Source: Cordylochernes scorpioides
Taxonomy: Eukaryota; Arthropoda; Arachnida; Pseudoscorpiones; Chernetidae
DNA length: 64,000 nucleotides
NCBI GenBank assembly: GCA_030710605.1
Contig: CP092870.1
Coordinates: 17,708,684 to 17,772,683, forward strand
Direction of reading: 5' to 3'
In this document: positions 1-8,884 of the stretch, piece after piece
Position numbering within the stretch: the first letter of the stretch is position 1
Layout of the letters: every line of letters begins with the position of its first letter
Made by a program: the position numbers and the translations under genes
Notes under the pieces: model-generated
The model's database searches: none
What the model was told of the DNA's origin: nothing
The model's input: only the letters and a program-made list of their open reading frames with translations

Positions 1-1
1 T

Positions 2-169
2 CCTCTGCGCCTTGGTCCTCGAGGAGAGGAGGTCCAGGACCTCCTCCCGCCCAAGACCAAGGGCGTCCGTCTCAGCGAAGGACACGCTGGGGTGCCCCTC
101 GATGAACGCATCGAGGTCGAATGCGACCCCACCAGCGAGTGCAAGTAAACAAACGGGACTCTGGCACAT
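2..169 (-). CDS. Possible partial coding exon at the window edge
   Basis: The minus strand is open for 56 codons from an ATG at 167-169 to the window edge. The DNA is clearly more GC-rich than its surroundings. The predicted peptide has an ordinary mixed composition, with runs such as AFDLDAFIEGHPSVSF and EEVLDLLSSRTKAQR, and no low-complexity repeat. I do not recognise the family. It could be the last or an internal exon of a host gene continuing left of the window, or a retroelement fragment. No convincing splice site or polyadenylation signal fixes its boundaries, and the ATG may not be the true start. Base composition and an uninterrupted frame are the only support. Confidence 0.3.
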   Translation of the reverse strand, partial: MCQSPVCLLALAGGVAFDLDAFIEGHPSVSFAETDALGLGREEVLDLLSSRTKAQR

Positions 170-189
170 TTGTAAGTGCAAAGTCGAAC

Positions 190-1830
190 TGCTTTTCACA
201 TGTGTAGACATGTGGTGCACTTACAGTAGAAGCAGTCGTCAACCTCTACCCACAATGAATATCATGGCCTGTACCACGTGTACTGGAATTAAACAAAAAT
301 AAAAGGTGTGCCGACCCCAGGTCGAAGAAATCTTCCATTCCACGAAAGCGCAGCCGCCCTGTTACAATGCCGGATTTGGTTACACCCGGTCATAAAGATG
401 TCAATAAAATAGAAGCAAAAGCAATTTTCGCTTCTTTAAATATTCTATTACCACTTCATTTTTTGGTATCATTGAATATCTCACATAAATATAGCTTATA
501 TTAGGTAAATATTTTAATACAGCCCATTTAAATAACCTATACAATTTTCTATATAAAGCAATAAATATGAAATACACTTCAATATACACTCGGAGTCATT
601 TAATTGCATTTTATGTACACATTTTGGAAGGTGCTAATGTCCTGTAAGTTCACGGCTTGAATCCCATAGATGGTCTTTAAACCAGTTGAATAGATATCAA
701 CAAATTTCTGCCATTATACATAAATTAAGACATTGCCCATTGCAGTTTTTCATGTCTCTCTGTACCAACTTTAGTGCTGAAATATGAAAGGAAAAGGACA
801 TTTTAAATGCATTTTGGCTAAATTATATGATTTCTATATATGACTCAATAGAATGATGGTTTTTCCCATCCAAATCTAATTTGTTGATTAGGATTTTGTT
901 TATAATTAAAGAGCAGTCCTATATTATTGAAAGAGCTAGACCATGGAGCTGTCTGAAAACAGGTGTAGCAGAGGGCCTTGCTTCAGGTGACCAACGACTG
1001 GAGAGGACCGAGCCTCTTACCTCTCTAACCGAGTGGCTTTAACTGACAATTAGAATTTTTAAGTTTGGCACGTCTGTCCTAAGTCAGTACAATATCGCAG
1101 CCCAAGAGACCGTACACAAATACGCCGAGAAGGAAGCACAGCACATATTCTACAGAGACTTCCGCCATTCAAACATTGTAGCAAAATACTGGACCTACTG
1201 GAACTACAAAACTACTGGAATGCCCAATGTCCGAGAAATTCCACATCCTATTCTCTACATACATGTACCATTGTATTATTGCCATTACCTATTGATCTGG
1301 AATACAGTAATAATTGGACCTCTGTTATATAAAAGATGCAACTTCCATATTCAGGATGCTATCTATAAACAAAGTCCAAAGAGAATTTATGCTGCATCAG
1401 TATTGAGTGCCAGCACTAAAAGCCTGCGTGGTATTCTACTCTGGACAATCTACTTTTAATAATTCTACCAAGCTACTACGCGTATGTCAAAATTATTCAT
1501 AATCTCGATTTGTGAATTCATAGGACAACTTGTGGTTTTATACCTTATTTTTATATTTCATAATATTTGCATTGGACCTTCCTGTGTCTCAAATAATGTC
1601 TCTTCTTGCGGTTAATTATTTACCATCTCTCCTTTGCTCTTAGAATCATTCTCGATGTTGTTTAAGATAATTCTCTTTCACCTATGACTTCCCTTAATTT
1701 TACCAGCATTGGGAAGGCAGAGATTTTCAAGAACGTGGGATAGGATCCATTGTTCCGTGTTGGTTAAATTTCCAATTTTTTCCTGTGTATGCAAATGAAT
1801 ATTGAGTCATCTCCATCGGCTAACAAGCAT
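190..1830. other. No gene recognised
   Basis: AT-rich sequence without a supported coding region. The open frames here (minus 401-589, plus 1220-1459) have biased composition and no recognisable motif. The stretch around 960-1060 is somewhat GC-richer but I could not assign it. Confidence 0.5.
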
Positions 1831-1833
1831 ATA

Positions 1834-2208
1834 AAAGAATATAAACAGTAAGCAAAGCCTTTCTTTTTTCGTGCAAAGTACAAACTTTCGGATCTTCATA
1901 ATCCTTCCACAGGTATAGCAATAAGTTGAGAGAATGAGGATATATAAATATACGATATTATTAACCTATATATATTGAAAGGCACAAACAAAAACCAAAT
2001 TTAAATTTACAAAAACATTTCATAAAATGTTTATGTAGATTTAAATGTGGTTTTTGTTTGTATCTTTAAATATATATAAATAATATTGAATATTTATATA
2101 TCCTCATTCTCTCAACTTATAGCTATGCCTCTGTGGAAGGATTATAAAGATCCGAAAGTTTGTACTTTTCACGAAAAAAGAAACGCCTTGCTATTGTTTG
2201 TATTCTTA
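1834..2208. repeat. Foldback (long inverted repeat) element
   Basis: The arms at about 1834-1950 and 2091-2208 are reverse complements over roughly 117 bp with a few mismatches. Both contain the string acaaactttcggatct or its complement. The central part is itself inverted: 1975-2005 against 2039-2074, around a shared tttttgtttg. No coding capacity is seen. It looks like a MITE or foldback element of unknown superfamily. I could not define a target duplication with confidence. Confidence 0.75.
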
Positions 2209-2209
2209 T

Positions 2210-2706
2210 TTTATACCTTATAGCAATATTCTATTTCAATGTATAAATTGTCCCCCTCAATAACTCCAAAGTCCATGTATATAATCCAGGAAATATTTTC
2301 TCTTGCTACTTTGTGAGCAGTCAGCCTTTCTTTATCGGTTTCTTGTAACTCTTGGGGAGGATTTCTGAATAAACCTTTCTATCATCCAAGTAACCATAAT
2401 CTACTAGTTGTGTATGTCGCTTAGTATTTATTTAACTGATTTTTGGTGATACCCTATGGAGCCGTTGTCAAATTCTCTTTCAATATCCATAGACGTCGTA
2501 TATCGACCTTTGTTCTCTAGATTTCCTGGCTATAATGAACTAGAGCATTAGCTCACAGTCGAACATGCTACAGAGATAAATACGATAAGATTTACACTGT
2601 TTACTCGATTCAATCCCAACATGCCACACAAGTGTAAATATAATTAAAAATACAGATGTATTGATGTAATGATTATAGATATTGATGTATTATTGTTGAT
2701 CATATA
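2210..2706. other. No gene recognised
   Basis: AT-rich sequence between two repeats. No coding motif, RNA gene or tandem structure is seen. Confidence 0.5.
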
Positions 2707-2708
2707 TA

Positions 2709-2869
2709 CAGTAGAACTTCCATGAGAGGACACTCGCGCTAGAGGACACCTCTCTATAAAGAACAGTTTTCATTTGAAAAATTTCTATTTTTTCTATTTA
2801 GCAAATCTCCGGTAAAATGACATTTTGGCTCTGTAATTAGGTGTTGTATTTTACAGGGAGGTTCTACTG
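2709..2869. mobile_element. Small MITE with CAGTAGAAC ends, TA target duplication
   Basis: The left end reads cagtagaacttcc and the right end ggaggttctactg, so they are terminal inverted repeats, and a TA dinucleotide flanks each side. A second, shorter copy with the same ends is at 21804-21892. Ends of this type with a TA duplication are typical of pogo-like (Tc1/mariner superfamily) non-autonomous elements. The 161-bp copy encodes nothing. Confidence 0.8.
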
Positions 2870-2893
2870 TATTTATATGTATTAATGTAATAC

Positions 2894-3586
2894 TCTATCA
2901 CTGAATTCATTGAAATTCGTTCGGGGGTGCTCCAAGGTGACCAACTATCCCCATGCCTATTCCTACTCTTTATTAATGATTTGATTAAAATATTTGATGA
3001 CTCGGGGTTGTCAGGAATATACTTACCCAATTTCGGAAACATACACCTCCTCCTATATGCCGACGATATTGTTTTGATTGGTGATTCTAAAATAAACTTT
3101 CAATTGAAAATCAATATACTGAAAACCTATCTAGAAACTAACTTACTAACTCTGAACGAAAACAAGTCAAGAATAATGGTTTTCCGTAATGGAGGAAAGG
3201 TGGCGCGTTCAGAAAGATGGTATTGGGGTCAAAGTCCTTTAAGTGTTACATCAAAATATACGTACCTGGGCTACCCGCTAACCCCTTCGATTTCTTTCAC
3301 TCAAGTTGCCTTAAATTATAGAGGCAGGACCATGGCCGCGATGGGTGCTGTGGGGGAGATTATTTTGAAGTCCAAGCTCAAATCCTTCCATGCAAGTATG
3401 AGATTGTTAGATTCTATGATCTTGACAGTCCTACTCTATGCGGCTCCAATCTGGGCATATGATCAGGCCCTAATCTTAGATAGAATCCAGGACACCTTTC
3501 TCAGACGTTTTCTGTGCCTTCCAAGCTATACTCCGGGCTATATTTTGAGGGCCGAAACAGGAAAAACTCTCTTGATATCACAGTGA
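2894..3586 (+). pseudogene. LINE reverse transcriptase, C-terminal half of the domain
   Basis: The frame is open directly from the 5' truncation point. It contains GVLQGDQLSPCLFLLFINDL (RT block 4 region), the catalytic motif LLYADDIVLIG near 3051-3083, and the thumb-proximal motif with NENKSRIMVFRNGGKVA. The finger domain and the upstream endonuclease are absent. The frame ends at a TGA after a shift near 3560, and the homologous sequence continues in another frame. In life this protein would nick DNA and prime reverse transcription at the target. This copy cannot do so. Confidence 0.88.
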
Positions 3587-4521
3587 AAAAACTAACTTTA
3601 AAATTCTGGACTAGAATTCTGAAAATGGACGGCAGCAGGCTACCTTCAATTTGTTTGGAACATTTGTGGGACATTTCAATTTCTTCAAAACAGAATATCG
3701 GACTGGTAAAAAGTATAACAGAGCTACTTAATAACACCGGCTTCTCATGGCTAGTTAGATGTACAGACTTCAATATTAAAACAATAATAAACAATAAGAG
3801 GAGCTTCTTGTGTAAATTTCTTTATTACCGCAAGCTTTCGAACAGAACGTTCTTCAACGGGCGTGGATAGTAAAAACGTACTAACCATGTTTATACGTTT
3901 TTACTATCCACGCCCGTTGAAGAACGTTCTGTTCGAAAGCTTGCGGTAATAAAGAAATTTACACAAGAAGCTCCTCTTATTGTTTATTATTGTTTTAATG
4001 ATCGTGATTTTAAGAGTTTAATTTCTACAGACTTCAATATTCTACAAAGATACATCACCCTAATTATTAGAACGGCAACCGATCAGTCCTTGCAGCTGGA
4101 TTATGTAAGAATAAGAACATCAATACTCTACTCTCACTATAAATACTTTCATTCATCACCTACAATGGAATGCTATCTGAATGACAATATCCCCCTAACC
4201 TTAAAGAGAATCATTGTACAAGTAAGAAGCCTTTTTGTAGTACAGAGAATTAATCATGTTTCACTATTGAAAACTAAGACCATAAAATGCACCTTATGCA
4301 ACGGTGAATTTAGTCTCGATTTTCCACACTACATGTTCTACTGTACGGCAATGGAAGAAGAAAGAGAAATTCTTCGTCAAGTGACCGGCTATAATAGCAA
4401 TTCGCCCTATGTTTTAATGGCAAAAGTCGCAAAATCCAGACCCTTTGCATTCACTTTTTATAAATACTGGAAATCAGCTCAATCAAAATATTTAGCACAG
4501 ACACCGGATCCAACTCGATAA
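3560..4521 (+). pseudogene. LINE ORF2 C-terminal region, interrupted by an insertion
   Basis: The frame that follows the RT domain resumes about 3560 and continues to 3777. It is interrupted by the 264-bp block up to 4041 and continues in phase to the stop at 4519-4521. The far end holds a CTLCNGEFSLDFPHYMFYC cluster, the cysteine/histidine motif common near the C-terminus of LINE ORF2 proteins. Ignoring the insertion, the two sides align in one frame. This confirms that 3778-4025 plus one copy of the 16-bp duplication is foreign. Confidence 0.8.
3778..4025. mobile_element. Palindromic insertion in the LINE, 16-bp target duplication
   Basis: Direct repeats tacagacttcaatatt at 3762-3777 and 4026-4041 bracket this block. 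Inside, 3775-3880 and 3894-3999 are perfect 106-bp reverse complements around a 13-bp spacer. The right arm continues alone to 4025. Each arm carries a motif (right arm 3916-3946: gttgaagaac, a 5-nt loop, gttcgaaag) that resembles the hammerhead-like signature found in Penelope-like elements, with GAAC/GTTC able to pair. The two units point outwards from the centre. I read it as a head-to-head dimer of a short retroelement unit. The family assignment is tentative. Confidence 0.75.
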
Positions 4522-4653
4522 TTGGTCGAGGTCAATACCCAATATTTGTATATAACTACGATGCTTATTTGTTATTTATTTATTCTGTTCTACAGGGAGA
4601 ATCCTGTATGGCACGTGTGCCCAATAAAGGCTATTGTTGTTGTTGTTGTTAAT

Positions 4654-4666
4654 GTAATACAGATGT
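4654..4666 (+). repeat. Left 13-bp direct repeat flanking the tRNA array
   Basis: gtaatacagatgt here is repeated exactly at 8237-8249, immediately outside the two ends of the array. It overlaps the right target duplication of the LINE. The LINE was therefore already in place when the array arrived. Confidence 0.85.
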
Positions 4667-4844
4667 AAAATACAATATAACGCGGCTGATGATTGTAAAA
4701 CGAAAATTGAAATTATACCACGAATGTTTATTTTATAAAAATCTAAATTTATTTTCAAAGAGAAATAGCGACATTTCTAACTTTGAGGATGAGGTATGGA
4801 AAGGTGAAACATGAAGAGTAATGGCGAACGGAAAAATAAAAAGT

Positions 4845-4917
4845 GTCCAGGGGCGGGAATCGAACCCACACCCTTCTGCTTACCGGGCAGGTGCCTTGTC
4901 CACTCGGCTACCCTGGA
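4845..4917 (-). tRNA. tRNA-like gene, anticodon GGT (Thr), unit L1
   Basis: The 73-nt cloverleaf folds with a 7-bp acceptor stem (TCCAGGG/CCCTGGA), D stem GCC/GGC and GG in the D loop. The anticodon loop is CCGGTAA on a 4-bp CTGC/GCAG stem, the variable loop has 5 nt, and the T arm is GTGGG-TTCGATT-CCCGC. The internal promoter is intact: A box TAGCCGAGTGG and B box GGTTCGATTCC. A T5 run follows within 5 nt of the 3' end. Oddities: position 33 is C, not the near-universal U; 27-43 is a C-A mismatch; and GGT is not a normal eukaryotic cytosolic Thr anticodon. It is transcribable in principle, but whether it decodes is doubtful. Confidence 0.6.
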
Positions 4918-5135
4918 CGTATTTTTCCGCTCGTAACTAACACTTAAAGTAACATTTAAAATACAATATAACGCGGCTGATGATTGTAAAACGAAAATTG
5001 AAATTATACCACGAATGTTTATTTTATAAAAATCGAAATTTATTTTCAAAGAGAAATAGCGACATTTCTAACTTTGAGGATGAGGTATGGAAAGGTGAAA
5101 CATGAAGAGTAATGGCGAACGGAAAAATAAAAAGT

Positions 5136-5208
5136 GTCCAGGGGCGGGAATCGAACCCACACCCTTCTGCTTACCGGGCAGGTGCCTTGTCCACTCGGCT
5201 ACCCTGGA
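5136..5208 (-). tRNA. tRNA-like gene, anticodon GGT, unit L2
   Basis: Same sequence as L1 over the 73 nt: intact A and B boxes, T-run terminator, C33. Confidence 0.6.
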
Positions 5209-5426
5209 CGTATTTTTCCGCTCGTAACTAACACTTAAAGTAACATTTAAAATACAATATAACGCGGCTGATGATTGTAAAACGAAAATTGATATTATAC
5301 CACGAATGTTTATTTTATAAAAATCGAAATTTATTTTCAAAGAGAAATAGCGACATTTCTAACTTTGAGGATGAGGTATGGAAAGGTGAAACATGAAGAG
5401 TAATGGCGAACGGAAAAATAAAAAGT

Positions 5427-5499
5427 GTCCAGGGGCGGGAATCGAACCCACACCCTTCTGCTTACTGGGCAGGTGCCTTGTCCACTCGGCTACCCTGGA
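5427..5499 (-). tRNA. tRNA-like gene, anticodon AGT (Thr), unit L3
   Basis: One base differs from L1, at position 34, giving the loop CCAGTAA. AGT is the usual eukaryotic Thr anticodon (read as inosine-GU), but C33 remains. Promoter boxes and terminator are unchanged. Confidence 0.58.
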
Positions 5500-5717
5500 C
5501 GTATTTTTCCGCTCGTAACTAACACTTAAAGTAACATTTAAAATACAATATAACGCGGCTGATGATTGTAAAACGAAAATTGAAATTATACCACGAATGT
5601 TTATTTTATAAAAATCGAAATTTATTTTCAAAGAGAAATAGCGACATTTCTAACTTTGAGGATGAGGTATGGAAAGGTGAAACATGAAGAGTAATGGCGA
5701 ACGGAAAAATAAAAAGT

Positions 5718-5790
5718 GTCCAGGGGCGGGAATCGAACCCACACCCTTCTGCTTATCGGGCAGGTGCCTTGTCCACTCGGCTACCCTGGA
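5718..5790 (-). tRNA. tRNA-like gene, anticodon GAT (Ile), unit L4
   Basis: One base differs from L1, at position 35, giving the loop CCGATAA and an Ile-type anticodon on a Thr-type body. Boxes and terminator are intact. Confidence 0.55.
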
Positions 5791-6008
5791 CGTATTTTTC
5801 CGCTCGTAACTAACACTTAAAGTAACATTTAAAATACAATATAACGCGGCTGATGATTGTAAAACGAAAATTGAAATTATACCACGAATGTTTATTTTAT
5901 AAAAATCGAAATTTATTTTCAAAGAGAAATAGCGACATTTCTAACTTTGAGGATGAGGTATGGAAAGGTGAAACATGAAGAGTAATGGCGAACGGAAAAA
6001 TAAAAAGT

Positions 6009-6081
6009 GTCCAGGGGCGGGGATCGAACCCACACCCTTCTGCTTACCGGGCAGGTGCCTTGTCCACTCGGCTACCCTGGA
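6009..6081 (-). tRNA. tRNA-like gene, anticodon GGT, unit L5
   Basis: Same anticodon loop as L1. One T-loop base is changed (TTCGATC), with stems unaffected. Confidence 0.58.
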
Positions 6082-6299
6082 CGTATTTTTCCGCTCGTAA
6101 CTAACACTTAAAGTAACATTTAAAATAAAATATAACGCGGCTGATGATTGTAAAACGAAAATTGAAATTATACCACGAATGTTTATTTTATAAAAATCGA
6201 AATTTATTTTCAAAGAGAAATAGCGACATTTCTAACTTTGAGGATGAGGTATGGAAAGGTGAAACATGAAGAGTAATGGCGAACGGAAAAATAAAAAGT

Positions 6300-6372
6300 G
6301 TCCAGGGGCGGGAATCGAACCCACACCATTCTGCTTACCGGACAGGTGCCTTGTCCACTCGGCTACCCTGGA
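6300..6372 (-). tRNA. tRNA-like gene, anticodon GGT, unit L6
   Basis: Two substitutions against L1. C31 to T makes the closing anticodon-stem pair U-G, and one variable-loop base is changed. Otherwise intact. Confidence 0.55.
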
Positions 6373-6589
6373 CGTATTTTTCCGCTCGTAACTAACACTT
6401 AAAGTAACATTTAAAATACAATATAACGCGGCTGATGATTGTAAAACGAAAATTGAAATTATACCACGAATGTTTATTTTATAAAAATCGAAATTTATTT
6501 TCAAAGAGAAATAGCGACATTTCTAACTTTGAGGATGAGGTATGGAAAGGTGACACATGAAGAGTAATGGCGAACGGAAAATAAAAAGT

Positions 6590-6646
6590 GTCCAGGGGCG
6601 GGAATCGAACCCACACCCTTCTGCTTACCGGGCAGGTGCCTTGTCC
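6590..6646 (-). pseudogene. Truncated tRNA at the inversion junction, unit L7
   Basis: Only the 3' 57 nt of the tRNA remain, from the 3' end to the D loop. The sequence then switches into the right arm at 6647. The acceptor 5' strand and A box are lost, so it cannot be a tRNA gene. It marks the inversion breakpoint. Confidence 0.8.
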
Positions 6647-6856
6647 GTTTCCGTTCGCCATTACTCTTCATGTTTCACCTTTCCATACCTCATCCTCAAA
6701 GTTAGAAATGTCGCTATTTCTCTTTGAAAATAAATTTCGATTTTATATAAAATAAACATTCGTGGTATAATTTCAATTTTCTTTTTACAATCATCAGCCG
6801 CGTTATATTGTATTTTAAATGTTACTTTAAGTGTTAGTTACGAGCGGAAAAATACG

Positions 6857-6929
6857 TCCAGGGTAGCCGAGTGGACAAGGCACCTGCCCGGTAAGCAGAA
6901 GGGTGTGGGTTCGATTCCCGCCCCTGGAC
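6857..6929 (+). tRNA. tRNA-like gene, anticodon GGT, unit R1
   Basis: First complete unit of the right arm, identical in sequence to L1 and transcribed rightwards. The T5 run follows at 6932. Confidence 0.6.
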
Positions 6930-7147
6930 ACTTTTTATTTTTCCGTTCGCCATTACTCTTCATGTTTCACCTTTCCATACCTCATCCTCAAAGTTAGAAA
7001 TGTCGCTATTTCACTTTGAAAATAAATTTCGATTTTTATAAAATAAACATTCGTGGTATAATTTCAATTTTCGTTTTACAATCATCAGCCGCGTTATATT
7101 GTATTTTAAATGTTACTTTAAGTGTTAGTTACGAGCGGAAAAATACG

Positions 7148-7220
7148 TCCAGGGTAGCCGAGTGGACAAGGCACCTGCCCGGGAAGCAGAAGGGTGTGGG
7201 TTCGATTCCCGCCCCTGGAC
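7148..7220 (+). tRNA. tRNA-like gene, anticodon GGG (Pro), unit R2
   Basis: Position 36 is G instead of T, so the loop reads CCGGGAA, a Pro-type anticodon on the same body. All other elements are as in R1. Confidence 0.55.
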
Positions 7221-7438
7221 ACTTTTTATTTTTCCGTTCGCCATTACTCTTCATGTTTCACCTTTCCATACCTCATCCTCAAAGTTAGAAATGTCGCTAT
7301 TTCTCTTTGAAAATAAATTTCGATTTTTATAAAATAAACATTCGTGGTATAATTTCAATTTTCGTTTTACAATCATCAGCCGCGTTATATTGTATTTTAA
7401 ATGTTACTTTAAGTGTTAGTTACGAGCGGAAAAATACG

Positions 7439-7511
7439 TCCAGGGTAGCCGAGTGGACAAGGCACCTGCCCGGTAAGCAGAAGGGTGTGGGTTCGATTCC
7501 CGCCCCTGGAC
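7439..7511 (+). tRNA. tRNA-like gene, anticodon GGT, unit R3
   Basis: Identical to R1 in the 73-nt body, with intact A and B boxes and terminator. Confidence 0.6.
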
Positions 7512-7729
7512 ACTTTTTATTTTTCCGTTCGCCATTACTCTTCATGTTTCACCTTTCCATACCTCATCCTCAAAGTTAGAAATGTCGCTATTTCTCTTTG
7601 AAAATAAATTTCGATTTTTATAAAATAAACATTCGTGGTATAATTTCAATTTTCGTTTTACAATCATCAGCCGCGTTATATTGTATTTTAAATGTTACTT
7701 TAAGTGTTAGTTACGAGCGGAAAAATACG

Positions 7730-7802
7730 TCCAGGGTAGCCGAGTGGACAAGGCACCTGCCCGGTAAGCAGAAGGGTGTGGGTTCGATTCCCGCCCCTGG
7801 AC
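7730..7802 (+). tRNA. tRNA-like gene, anticodon GGT, unit R4
   Basis: Identical to R1 in the 73-nt body, with intact A and B boxes and terminator. Confidence 0.6.
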
Positions 7803-8020
7803 ACTTTTTATTTTTCCGTTCGCCATTACTCTTCATGTTTCACCTTTCCATACCTCATCCTCAAAGTTAGAAATGTCGCTATTTCTCTTTGAAAATAAAT
7901 TTCGATTTTTATAAAATAAACATTCGTGGTATAATTTCAATTTTCGTTTTACAATCATCAGCCGCGTTATATTGTATTTTAAATGTTACTTTAAGTGTTA
8001 GTTACGAGCGGAAAAATACG

Positions 8021-8093
8021 TCCAGGGTAGCCGAGTGGACAAGGCACCTGCCCGGTAAGCAGAAGGGTGTGGGTTCGATTCCCGCTCCTGGAC
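8021..8093 (+). tRNA. tRNA-like gene, anticodon GGT, unit R5
   Basis: As R1 except C66 to T, which turns the last acceptor pair into G-U. Last complete tRNA before the array ends at 8236. Confidence 0.58.
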
Positions 8094-8236
8094 ACTTTTT
8101 ATTTTTCCGTTCGCCATTACTCTTCATGTTTCACCTTTCCATACCTCATCCTCAAAGTTAGAAATGTCGCTATTTCTCTTTGAAAATAAATTTCGATTTT
8201 TATAAAATAAACATTCGTGGTATAATTTCAATTTTC

Positions 8237-8249
8237 GTAATACAGATGT
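8237..8249 (+). repeat. Right 13-bp direct repeat flanking the tRNA array
   Basis: Exact copy of 4654-4666 (gtaatacagatgt), directly after the truncated last unit. Confidence 0.85.
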
Positions 8250-8820
8250 GTAACTAAACTTTTGAATGTGAATTTATAGATTTTTCAAATGCATAAAATA
8301 TATTTATAGTTTTAGAAATGTTAGTATAGATAGCAGTGGGTCTTCAGCAGACTTCAGTTTCCCGAATTTCAGGTTCTCTCTTTCATTAATTGAATATCAT
8401 AATCCACTTTTTTATTTGCTTTAAACTCTTCCAACTCTGAAAACTCGTCAAGAAAGGTGTGGAAAAATTTGAGCAAGAAATCAGCTAGGAAGGAGAACTT
8501 ATATAGAAAAATAAAAAAAAACACCGTTTAATATATTATAAGTCATTATAAAGAGAGAGAGAGAATACTAATACATGATTATTATTATTAAATAACATAT
8601 ATTAATCTTTTAAAATGTTAAATAAATGTTATATAATGTTTATATAATAACCTCAATATGTTTAATACAAAGCAAAAAAGCGCCATTTGTATTTAACGAA
8701 TGAAGACAATAAAAGTTTCGAATATTTCTTTTCACAAATAAATTAAACTTTTCTGAAACAGGCTAAACACTTTTTATCAGATTTAGGAAGATTTCATTAG
8801 ATTCCTTTTGAATCTCATGG
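8250..8820. other. No gene recognised
   Basis: AT-rich sequence with a short (ga)n run at about 8553-8564. Nothing else is identified. Confidence 0.5.
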
Positions 8821-8824
8821 AAAT

Positions 8825-8879
8825 GTCCACACTGGGCTGACGAGAGCCATTAGCCAGAAACCATAGTCTCCAAGTGGAC
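8825..8879 (+). ncRNA. Decayed type I hammerhead ribozyme
   Basis: The core reads CTGACGA (8837-8843) and GAAA (8857-8860), with a GTC cleavage triplet at 8866-8868. Stem I pairs 8833-8836 with 8869-8872 and 8825-8830 with 8874-8879 around a small internal loop. Stem III is two pairs with loop CATA, as in Penelope/retrozyme ribozymes. Stem II (8844-8856) keeps only two Watson-Crick pairs, which suggests three point mutations. Probably an old, inactive copy of a different hammerhead family from those at 26 and 42 kb. Confidence 0.5.
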
Positions 8880-8884
8880 GTTTC

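Larger units (their letters stand above)
2894..4648 (+). mobile_element. 5'-truncated LINE retrotransposon with (TTG)n tail
   Basis: A non-LTR retrotransposon fragment lies between 12-bp direct repeats ttaatgtaatac at 2882-2893 and 4649-4660, which are its target-site duplication. It begins inside the reverse transcriptase domain, as 5'-truncated LINE copies do. It runs through the C-terminal domain and ends in a ttgttgttg microsatellite tail shortly after an aataaa signal. Its frame is broken by one frameshift near 3560 and by a later palindromic insertion (3778-4025). The YADD-containing domain and the C-terminal cysteine/histidine cluster fit an I/Jockey/L2-type clade, which I cannot resolve further. 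Confidence 0.9.
4667..8236. repeat. Head-to-head tandem array of 291-bp tRNA-bearing units
   Basis: About 6.8 units in minus orientation (4667-6646) meet about 5.4 units in plus orientation (6647-8236). The repeat period is 291 bp and copies are nearly identical. Each unit has one tRNA-like gene followed by a T-rich pol III type terminator. The junction at 6646/6647 cuts the seventh left-arm tRNA inside its D loop. The right arm starts about 65 bp away in the complementary sequence, leaving a 23-bp hairpin stem (6558-6580 with 6648-6670). Both outer ends stop at different points of the unit, about 45 bp apart, and a 13-bp direct repeat flanks them. The 90-codon frames seen in every unit overlap the tRNA and are not believed to be genes. 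Confidence 0.92.

Noticed and set aside
1220-1459. 79-codon plus frame
   Set aside because: Composition is that of AT-rich random sequence and no motif or conserved pattern is seen.
3894-4041. Right arm of the palindrome read as LINE coding sequence
   Set aside because: The arm is in frame by accident of length (264 bp). The 16-bp direct repeats show it is an insertion, and the LINE frame closes up without it.
4683-4700. CTGATGA followed 9 nt later by GAAA in every tRNA unit, antisense to the tRNA
   Set aside because: The intervening bases cannot form stem II and no stem I partner is found, so it is not a hammerhead.
4777-8161. Eleven to twelve near-identical 90-codon frames, one per 291-bp unit
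   Set aside because: Each overlaps the tRNA gene on the opposite side of the same unit. The frame is repeated only because the unit is repeated, and the peptide has no domain.
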